From positions 236,687-299,866 of the forward strand of contig MGYC01000038.1 in the NCBI GenBank assembly GCA_001801575.1: a stretch of 63,180 nt of DNA, read 5' to 3'. Source of the DNA: Gammaproteobacteria bacterium RIFCSPHIGHO2_12_FULL_41_20. Its GTDB lineage: Bacteria; Pseudomonadota; Gammaproteobacteria; DSM-16500. The stretch's first letter is position 1. Each line of letters starts with the position of its first letter. This document shows, one piece after another, positions 57,653-63,180 of this stretch. A program made the translations under genes and the position numbers. Under the pieces are notes generated by a model, which was not told the origin of the DNA, searched no databases, and saw only the letters and a list, made by a program, of their open reading frames with translations.

Positions 57653-59209
57653 ATGCAAAAATTTTTATCAAGTATGCTGAATATTCTCCGCAAATTTCTG
57701 CACATTTTGCCTCGATCCCCTCTTTTTTCGCATCGAGATTTGCATTGTAAACAGACTCTGGTTTTCCATTGCATCTTTTTCTGTTTCACGCAGCAGGCCT
57801 TTGCTTGGCATACCGCTCCTTTCTCAGAGAAAGAATTAACGGTTATCACCCAATATCTGTTAAATAATATAACTTCTCAACAAAAACCCTTTGTTAAAAC
57901 GGACGAAGAGCGAACAATCCATTCCCACCCTGGAGCAGTACTTGCTTCTCCCTCCAACAAGGGTTCGGGATTCTCACAAGACTATCAATTTCATTGGACA
58001 CGTGATGCAGCGATTACTATGCAACAAGCGATGCACATCTACCTGCAAAATCTTACTGATAATAAATTACACGAGGCACTAAATAACTATATTGAATTTG
58101 AATACACAGCGCAGCAGCAACCTTCGAACCCAGGAGAACGCACATTGGGGCAACCTAAATTCAATATCGATACTACCGTGTGGGAAGGGGTATGGGGGCG
58201 ACCACAAAATGACGGAGCAGCACTGCGCGCTTTTACTTTATGTGATTATTACTTAAATATCGATGGTAAAAATGTAGAATCAGCTACTTGGCTGCGCGCT
58301 CATCTCCTACCTCTCATTATCAATGATTTAGATTATGTGATGAGAGAATGGCAACATACCACCTATGACTTATGGGAAGAAGTCAATGATACTGAGCACT
58401 TTTTTACAAAAATGGTACAGAAAAAAAGCTTATCCTGTGGTAGTGCATTGTTAGCAAAGCTCCATGACGATAAAAAAAGAATGCAAACTTATGCGGATAC
58501 CGCTACAGCAATCACTCGTTCACTAGAAAAACATTGGCAGATAACCTTGGGCTACATCACTGAGACAGTTAATCAGCTAACCAATAAGGGCGGTGGCTTA
58601 GATAGCTCAATTTTGCTTGGTGTGTTATATGGCGATCATTATAAAAATCCAAGTATTTCTTATGAGCAGCCTTGGTCTATAATAGATGATCGGGTCATGC
58701 ACACAGTAACCATACTACGCAATACATTTGCTAGCGAGTATCTGCTCAATAAGGCCCACCCAGAACAGCCCCCGCTGATTGGTCGATATCCTGGAGATCG
58801 CTATGATGGTAATGAATTTATGCATGGCAATCCATGGGTACTCACTACGAGTGCGTTTGCAGAATATTATTATTCGCTAGCCCACGCCTACCTCAAGTTA
58901 AAATATATAAACGTGACCCCAACTAACTTGGATTTCTTTACACAATTACATCTTGCTCTGCTAGCAAACACGCGCTATGACGACAATAATAGCCACTTTA
59001 ATGAAATTATTTCCGCGTTAATAACAGAAGGAGATAGGTATTTATTAACGGTCAAATCCTATCAACAATGTCATAAAAAAACTGATTGCCTGCACTTCTC
59101 TGAACAAATTGATGCTATTACTGGTAATCCCACGAGTGCTCAAGACTTAACTTGGGGCTATGTAAGCATCCTTCGTGCCATGCAAGCACGAAAAGAAACA
59201 ATACATTAA
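57653..59209 (+). CDS. Eukaryote-like secreted glucoamylase (GH15)
   Basis: A 518-residue glucan 1,4-alpha-glucosidase releasing glucose from glycogen or starch. Active-site features match fungal GH15: FHWTRDAAI, GRPQNDGAALRA, the catalytic acid in YDLWEEVND (Glu242), LDSSILLG, GRYPGDRYDG, GNPWVL, and the catalytic base in FSEQIDAITGNPTSAQDLTW (Glu484). A hydrophobic signal-like segment (about 37-54, ending CFTQQAFA) indicates export. L. pneumophila has a type II-secreted glucoamylase, GamA, of this kind. The extended N-terminus partly consists of a sequence repeated at 62862-62909. The last 50 bp of the gene are repeated at 62202-62251. Confidence 0.9.
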   Translation: MQKFLSSMLNILRKFLHILPRSPLFSHRDLHCKQTLVFHCIFFCFTQQAFAWHTAPFSEKELTVITQYLLNNITSQQKPFVKTDEERTIHSHPGAVLASPSNKGSGFSQDYQFHWTRDAAITMQQAMHIYLQNLTDNKLHEALNNYIEFEYTAQQQPSNPGERTLGQPKFNIDTTVWEGVWGRPQNDGAALRAFTLCDYYLNIDGKNVESATWLRAHLLPLIINDLDYVMREWQHTTYDLWEEVNDTEHFFTKMVQKKSLSCGSALLAKLHDDKKRMQTYADTATAITRSLEKHWQITLGYITETVNQLTNKGGGLDSSILLGVLYGDHYKNPSISYEQPWSIIDDRVMHTVTILRNTFASEYLLNKAHPEQPPLIGRYPGDRYDGNEFMHGNPWVLTTSAFAEYYYSLAHAYLKLKYINVTPTNLDFFTQLHLALLANTRYDDNNSHFNEIISALITEGDRYLLTVKSYQQCHKKTDCLHFSEQIDAITGNPTSAQDLTWGYVSILRAMQARKETIH

Positions 59210-59210
59210 G
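59161..59210 (+). repeat. 50-bp direct repeat, left copy (glucoamylase 3' end)
   Basis: These bases encode the last residues of the glucoamylase (VSILRAMQARKETIH) and its stop. They recur at 62202-62251 with a single mismatch (49 of 50), while the bases just upstream of each copy are unrelated. The two copies flank a segment of 2991 bp that holds a structured palindrome, vapBC and two pseudogenes. Confidence 0.85.
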
Positions 59211-59211
59211 A

Positions 59212-59377
59212 GTTCGCACACTTTGTTACTAGTACGTTGTCCATGTGATTTTGATATTTGTCTTGCGGGGATCCGACGCCTGCGCCACCCCGTGGCTTCG
59301 CCATCGGGGACCCCGGCTCCAGCGTCACCTCCTCAGACAAAATCAAATGGACGCTGTACTAGTAACAAAGTGTGAAA
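59212..59377. repeat. Structured palindromic element, family 2 copy B
   Basis: ACACTTTGTTACTAGTAC (59218-59235) pairs perfectly with 59356-59373, and the imperfect arms continue inward through GTCCAT and TGATTTTG. The core 59266-59334 is 69 nt long and agrees at about 53 aligned positions with the reverse complement of 11139-11208. Its central stem CCCCG-TGGC (59288-59296) pairs with GCCA-T-CGGGG (59300-59309), and the outer stem GACGC (59275-59279) pairs with GCGTC (59322-59326). It abuts the stop codon of the glucoamylase gene. Confidence 0.88.
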
Positions 59378-59460
59378 CTCCTGTGGTCTTCAAAACGTAA
59401 ATTCCGGATAAAAAATGAACGACAGCAATAAGTTAGAGGCTGTCGCGAAATAATATGTCG

Positions 59461-59844
59461 CTAACTTTTTTTATTAAAGAATTTAACTTGAGGTAACTTT
59501 AAAAAATGCTCATCAGATGTGATTAATTCAATATCATATTTTTGTGCAGTGGCATAAATAATGGCATCTGCCATTGCTAGCTGATATTGCTTTGCTACAT
59601 CTGCAGCAAATAGTGCTAAATGAGTATCGAGTGGAACAATGGTAGCTTTTTCGGTGACACCTATAATCTCCAGGGCTGCATCTTGATTTTTTTCACGACA
59701 AATCCATTTATACAACTCATATTGCACTAGGGTGGGTACAATTAATTGGTTAACATTTTTTAAATAAGGTTCAAAATGCGCCACCATTTTTCCATTGATT
59801 AACCATTCTATCCATCCGCAAGTATCAACAAGATATTTTTTCAT
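59461..59844 (-). CDS. vapC: VapC-type PIN-domain toxin
   Basis: A 127-residue PIN-domain ribonuclease. The four acidic residues of the active site are visible: Asp7 (YLVDTCGW), Glu43 (VQYELYKW), Asp93 (MADAIIYATA) and Asp111 (ITSDEHF). VapC toxins cut tRNA or rRNA and are held inactive by VapB. It overlaps the antitoxin gene by 4 bp. All catalytic residues are intact, so the toxin is probably functional. Confidence 0.92.
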   Translation of the reverse strand: MKKYLVDTCGWIEWLINGKMVAHFEPYLKNVNQLIVPTLVQYELYKWICREKNQDAALEIIGVTEKATIVPLDTHLALFAADVAKQYQLAMADAIIYATAQKYDIELITSDEHFLKLPQVKFFNKKS

Positions 59845-60050
59845 TGTCTATCTTGCCTATCTCTAATATTACCCGTACTTGCTCCAGTCATCATGCCTCG
59901 AATATCTTTCATGTCTCGATCAGGGACAAGCTGAATGCTATTCCCATGCGGTATAAAAATAAATGTTTGTCCTGCCTTGATATGCAATTCTTGTCGAAGT
60001 TCTTTAGGTATACATATTTGAAATTTTGAAGATAAAGTCGCTGAATGCAT
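59841..60050 (-). CDS. vapB: VapB-type antitoxin with AbrB/MazE fold
   Basis: A 69-residue protein with an N-terminal swapped-hairpin AbrB DNA-binding domain (ATLSSKFQICIPKELRQEL, then LHIKAGQTFIFIP) and a C-terminal tail that would wrap the toxin (DMKDIRGMMTGASTGNIRDR). It lies first in the vapBC operon and would autoregulate it. It lies within the segment flanked by 50-bp direct repeats. Confidence 0.9.
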   Translation of the reverse strand: MHSATLSSKFQICIPKELRQELHIKAGQTFIFIPHGNSIQLVPDRDMKDIRGMMTGASTGNIRDRQDRQ

Positions 60051-60433
60051 AATTCTTACCTTTTTGTTATCGATATAGATATTTTTATTATGGATGATAT
60101 AATCGTAAAAATAAATAGGGGATACTCACAGAGTTCGCATCATTTCGCGACCTTTAAAAATCTAACGCTTAGCAAAAAATGGTGAAAAAGCATACATAAG
60201 TACTTTTATTAATATAGTCAATGACATGCGTTACGATTGCCGTAAATAAATACATCCTTCTTTGTGGGCAGCGTGAAAGGATATTTTTCACTGGTCCGGT
60301 GCAAAAAAGCAAAAAATGTGGTGCCGTTCATGGCATTTTCCCAGGCTAGCTGCAATAAAAGTACATTCCAACCACCTACGACATATTGGCATGAGCATTT
60401 AAATAACGCCACTCTTATGCCACTGGCTTATTA
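60051..60433. other. Upstream region of vapBC with no convincing gene
   Basis: AT-rich DNA with the vapBC promoter region (ATCGATATAGATATTTTTAT near 60079-60098, candidate operator). An AGAGTTCGCATCATTTCG stretch (60129-60146) resembles the outer end of the 59.2-kb element (AGAGTTCGCACACTTTG). Short plus-strand open frames exist but have no ribosome site or recognisable product. Confidence 0.5.
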
Positions 60434-61492
60434 TTATGCCAGATTAGCGAAACACGAATTGCAGCCGGTGGTCATGCTCAGCGCGGATGGTGTGTTGACG
60501 ATGCATCGAAGCGTGGCTGCATGAGCTCCCATACGTCTCTGCTTTTGTATCCATAAGTTTCCCAATGGCGCGACACGCCACATTGGGCTGCGCCGCCTTG
60601 AAATACCGCCGCCGGCAAAATAAACCATCCCGCCGATCGGGGCCTTTTTCACATCGAGGCTGCTCAACCCGTTTTTGCAACACTGGCCATCCACCGCGGT
60701 TAAGGCTGCTTCCGCTGCCCCTATGACTGCATAGGAAAAGAACGCCTTCTGAGTCTCACCCCATAGATGGGAAAGAGCATCGTATACGTTGTATATCTCC
60801 TCCATAATACCTAACGGAAAGTGCAATCCTGTTTGAATAACTTCTCCTTTTTTGGGTGCAAAGAGTTGGCATAGGTCCGCAACGGCTTTTGTTGTCTTAT
60901 CCAGCGTGGCTTGACCATTGATGCAGGGGTCGGCTGATATTGCCCTAAGAGTTACTTCTAGTTGGGCAATTACCTGTGCGATCTATGCTGTATTTCTATC
61001 ATCATAGAGCGCTTCTTCATTCATATCCGGAGTGGACGGCCATGGACAATGGGGGAACTGGGCTTTAAATTGGGCTTCAGCGATTGCGTTTCCATTTTCT
61101 ATGCACGGTATGATGGATTCATGCACTTCTTTTAATGCCCAGGTATCGCCTGCACCCAGGAAAAGTCGATAAGGAGTCGCTTCTATCTTTCGACCAAAGT
61201 GGTCTGTTACTGTCCCTACCTTAAACAATAATTCAGGATGTCTTTTTAAAATAGCTATCGCTGCTAATCGTGTTGCGTCTTTTTGCTTATAAGACTCAGG
61301 TTCTGCATTCACCGCGGCAGTGAGTAACCGGGGGAAAGCGCTCTCTTCTTCAGCTCCCTGCGATACTTGTGCAAATAAACCCAGCGTTCCTGGCGAACAA
61401 AAGGAGCCTATTACTTCTATTGTATCTCTTGGTAGAATATCTAGCTCACCTAATGATGTCGGTCTACTCGATGTCGGTCTACTCGTAGCCAT
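60434..61492 (-). pseudogene. F-box-like effector-family gene interrupted by an amber codon
   Basis: One reading frame runs from the ATG at 61492 (GAGGGGAAG upstream) to 60434, broken only by a TAG at 60983-60985. Before it: 169 residues with an F-box-like start (ILPRDTIEVIGSF...LFAQVSQ) and a conserved-looking block (FGRKIEATPYRLFLGAGDTW, then FKAQFP). After it, in the same frame: IAQVIAQLEVTLRAISADP, KKGEVIQTGLHFPLGIMEEI and SYAVIGAAEAALTAVDGQCC. The plus-strand pseudogene at 61527 is a paralogue. Families of this layout occur among Legionellales effector candidates. A 15-bp tandem repeat (61455-61484) encodes the N-terminal SRPTS repeats. The tail overlaps a sequence duplicated at 62931. 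Confidence 0.75.
60468..60563. repeat. About 96-bp duplicated sequence, copy 1
   Basis: The segment (GGTCATGCTCAGCGCGG, GGTGTGTTGACG, ATCGAAGCGTGG, GCTCCCATACG and TCTGCTTTTGT) recurs at about 62929-63030 with small gaps, at roughly 80 per cent identity by eye. On the minus strand it encodes the extreme C-terminus of the amber-interrupted gene (KQRRMGAHAATL), and the second copy can encode a similar KQRRMGA segment, so it may be the shared 3' end of a gene family. Confidence 0.75.
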
Positions 61493-61526
61493 TCTGCTTC
61501 CCCTCGTTTATTATGTTAAATAATCA

Positions 61527-62156
61527 CAAATTGCCGCGCAATTTCCAGATGGCTGGGAACAAGCAGAGGAAAGGCGCAGAAAAGCAGATTCTGCCGCGCT
61601 TAAAAAAGTATTTGAAAAAATTAGTGCAGCAACAACTGATGATGAAGGGGAAGAAGCCGTGAAGAAGTTTAAAGCCTATCTTGTCAAACAAAAAGAGAGA
61701 GTTATTAAAACAGGTTTTCATTTTAATAACCAATTGTTTGCCAAGGCGCTAAAAATTTACGATGAACATTATGCACAATTTGGTGGCTTTGATAGTAAGA
61801 AAAACAGATTAGCAGCGATTAAGGTGATAGGTGTTATTCAGGGTTTATTCACTACAAATCTTGCGCAGACGGCGTGTGATGGTTTTGGTAAGGTGATAGA
61901 TGAAAGGTTGGCGTTGAGCCGTGCGTTAAAGTTGGAGCGCCCCCCTAACTTTCCATTTTTTCATACCGATTGGGGAGTATCTCATTTTGTTTATAGTTTT
62001 CATTTCCACACCTGGCGCCGGCGGCTCGGTAGCGGTGGCGGGCCGGGCCTCGCTGCCGCCATTGCAAAACTTATGTCGAGCAAAAACATCGAGCTTGGAA
62101 GGATTATTCGCGGTCGAGAGGCACATCGTCGCACGAGTCGGTGCTCAGAAATGTAG
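61527..62156 (+). pseudogene. 5'-truncated paralogue of the F-box-like gene
   Basis: From 61527 an open frame reads QIAAQFPDGWEQAEERRRKA and continues without a start codon to a GTG at 61659 and on to 62156. It aligns with the downstream half of the minus-strand pseudogene: QFPDGW with QFPHCPW, KERVIKTGFHF with KGEVIQTGLHF, KALKIYDEHY with EIYNVYDALS, and AIKVIGVIQGLF with SYAVIGAAEAAL. The homologous N-terminal F-box-like and LGAGD region is missing; the junction lies about 35 bp from the start of the oppositely oriented copy. This is a truncated, probably non-functional gene. Confidence 0.7.
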
Positions 62157-62201
62157 TGTAACCAACGCGAGAAATAGTTTCTGATCTTGGCAGAAGAAAC
62201 C

Positions 62202-62251
62202 TGTAAGCATCCTTCGTGCCATGCAAGCACGGAAAGAAACAATACATTAAG
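62202..62251 (+). repeat. 50-bp direct repeat, right copy
   Basis: A 49-of-50 match to the 3' end of the glucoamylase gene (59161-59210), here without the rest of the gene. With the left copy it brackets 59211-62201. The arrangement resembles the attL/attR duplication left when an element integrates in the 3' end of a gene, but no integrase lies between the repeats. Confidence 0.85.
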
Positions 62252-62269
62252 AATATATATCAGGACGCT

Positions 62270-62303
62270 TTGACAGTGCGTACGTAATAGCGTACGCTAA
62301 TAG
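62270..62303 (+). promoter_or_regulatory. Promoter-operator region of the YefM-YoeB module
   Basis: TTGACA (62270-62275) is a consensus -35 box. It is followed by an inverted repeat GCGTACG (62278-62284) / CGTACGC (62291-62297) placed between -35 and -10, as expected for an operator bound by the antitoxin. The -10 element is unclear (TAATAG at 62298-62303, or TATAAC further on). Confidence 0.55.
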
Positions 62304-62327
62304 TATAACCTAATTATAGAGGTCATT

Positions 62328-62570
62328 ATGGCTACTTTTACAGCTACTAAAGCGCGATCAAATCTTTACAGACTAATCGACCGCGTTAGCAAATCTCACA
62401 AACCTATTCATATTAGCGGTAAAAATGCTGGTGCTGTATTGATATCTGAAGAAGACTGGTCAGCAATACAAGAAACGTTGCATCTACTATCCATTCCAGG
62501 AATGGGGAAATCAATAAAAAAAGGTTTAAAAGAGCCATTGAAAAAGTGTGACGAGGAACTAGACTGGTGA
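62328..62570 (+). CDS. Phd/YefM-family antitoxin
   Basis: An 80-residue antitoxin with the typical start ATFTATKARSNLYRLIDRV and the AVLISEEDWSAIQETLHLL motif of Phd/YefM proteins, plus a C-terminal toxin-binding tail. GAGGT precedes the ATG. It overlaps the toxin gene by 4 bp and would bind the palindrome upstream as repressor. Confidence 0.93.
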   Translation: MATFTATKARSNLYRLIDRVSKSHKPIHISGKNAGAVLISEEDWSAIQETLHLLSIPGMGKSIKKGLKEPLKKCDEELDW

Positions 62571-62833
62571 CATCATGGAAAATTGTCTACACGAAACAAG
62601 CGCAAAAAGATGCAAAAAAATTGTCATCTGCAGGTTTCAAACAAAAGACAGAAAAATTACTCGAAATACTCAAAGTAAACCCTTTTAAGAATCCCCCTGA
62701 ATATGAAAAACTGGTTGGTGATTTAACAAGGGCATATTCAAGGCGAATTAATATTCAACATCGTTTGATTTATCAAGTGTATCTAAAGGAAAAAACCATC
62801 AAGGTTATACGTATGTGGACACATTATGAGTAA
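62567..62833 (+). CDS. YoeB/Txe-family mRNA interferase toxin
   Basis: An 88-residue ribosome-dependent endoribonuclease of the Txe/YoeB family. It keeps PPEYEKLVGDL (conserved Glu), YSRRINIQHRLIYQV (conserved Arg) and the C-terminal MWTHYE (catalytic His). The start is a GTG overlapping the antitoxin stop (GTGA). It appears intact. Confidence 0.93.
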   Translation: MTSWKIVYTKQAQKDAKKLSSAGFKQKTEKLLEILKVNPFKNPPEYEKLVGDLTRAYSRRINIQHRLIYQVYLKEKTIKVIRMWTHYE

Positions 62834-63180
62834 ATGTTCTCGCATTTAAAATCATTCTGACCGATATCCCTCTTTTTGCAGCCAAGGTTTGAATTGTAAA
62901 CAGACCTTAGAGCATCACGCATTTCAGCTGATGGTCATGCTCATCGCGGGACGGTGTGTTGACGCTTCGAAGCGTGGTCGCATAATATAGCTCCCATACG
63001 CCTCTGCTTTTGTTCTGCATAAGTTGTCCAGCCGCCCCACCTCAAACACGACCACCTCGCACCGGCCGCCCCCCCGCAAATCCACCCGCCAGACCCAGCT
63101 TTTATTATACCAATCAAAAACCCCAAGAGAAGAAGACAACGCGCAAGAATCTCCGTTAGAAGGGTCCACGAACATCGTGC
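62834..63180. repeat. Mosaic of duplicated fragments at the window end
   Basis: 62862-62909 resembles 57713-57759 inside the glucoamylase 5' coding region (shared ATTGTAAACAGAC and CCCTCTTTTT). About 62929-63030 matches the sequence at 60468-60563. The remaining 150 bp contain minus-strand open frame sequence (SSLGVFDWYNKSWVWRVDL) that could be the C-terminal part of another member of the effector-like family; too little is present to decide. Confidence 0.55.

Noticed and set aside
60264-60524. 86-codon plus-strand open frame upstream of the pseudogene region
   Set aside because: It has no ribosome site, no recognisable motif, and its second half lies antisense to the repeated 3' tail of the amber-interrupted gene.

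Overview
The window looks like the chromosome of a moderately AT-rich gammaproteobacterium, most likely a host-associated member of the Legionellales (Legionella/Coxiella/Diplorickettsia type). The housekeeping blocks have gammaproteobacterial order (smc-ligA; yceD-rpmF-plsX-fabH-fabD-fabG-acpP-fabF-mltG-tmk-holB; tatD-lolC-lolD; rluC and rne divergent; fadE-fadI-fadJ). The accessory genes fit an intracellular lifestyle: a protein with WWLA-type repeats, a Sel1-repeat protein, a eukaryote-like GH15 glucoamylase resembling Legionella GamA, and broken copies of an F-box-like, effector-type gene. The taxonomic statement is inference; no rRNA or tRNA gene was seen.

Layout. 1-1.3 kb: repeat remnant and WWLA-repeat protein. 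1.3-6.9 kb (-): ligA and smc. 7-8.7 kb (+): a long hairpin element, then a histidine kinase and single-domain receiver. 8.7-14 kb (-): comEC, a structured hairpin element, lolD, lolC, tatD. 14.2-14.6 kb (+): unknown C-terminally anchored protein. 14.7-23.8 kb (-): the fatty-acid/phospholipid initiation cluster, interrupted by two hairpin elements. 24-26 kb: Sel1 protein, rluC, and the long rne leader with an overlapping upstream ORF. 26.2-30.1 kb: rne, a 58-aa ycaR gene, a UDG-like protein with an altered active site, and a cupin. 30.4-38.6 kb (+): QseBC-like two-component system and an AddB/AddA-like nuclease-helicase pair. 38.9-42.3 kb (+): a three-domain LplT-acyltransferase-acyl-ACP synthetase fusion. 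42.5-46.1 kb (-): a divergent P-type ATPase. 46.5-54.9 kb: small secreted protein, FadL porin, thioredoxin-fold protein and fadE-fadI-fadJ. 55-59.2 kb (+): ABC exporter, gloB and glucoamylase. 59.2-63.2 kb: a degraded accessory region with two toxin-antitoxin modules, two pseudogenes of one effector-like family on opposite strands, a 50-bp direct repeat and other duplicated fragments.

Fatty acid uptake (FadL), beta-oxidation (FadE, FadI, FadJ), de novo synthesis (Fab cluster) and direct acylation of lysophospholipid with recycled fatty acid (LplT-Aas fusion) are all present, so the cell can both make and scavenge acyl chains. The other physiological theme is DNA handling: LigA, SMC, HolB, TatD, ComEC, the AddAB-like pair and the UDG-like protein.

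The most unusual feature is a set of intergenic long palindromes. Two have perfect 42-54 bp arms around the same 33-nt loop, and their sequence differences are matched in both arms. Two others (11.1 and 59.2 kb) have unrelated arms but share a roughly 70-nt GC-rich core in opposite orientation, in which two stems are preserved by paired base changes. One (42.3 kb) has perfect 51-bp arms. Three share an outer end resembling AGGAGTTYTGCTGAAT. They sit at gene ends or inside co-directional operons and look like MITE-like elements carrying a selected nucleic-acid structure. No transposase is encoded in the window.
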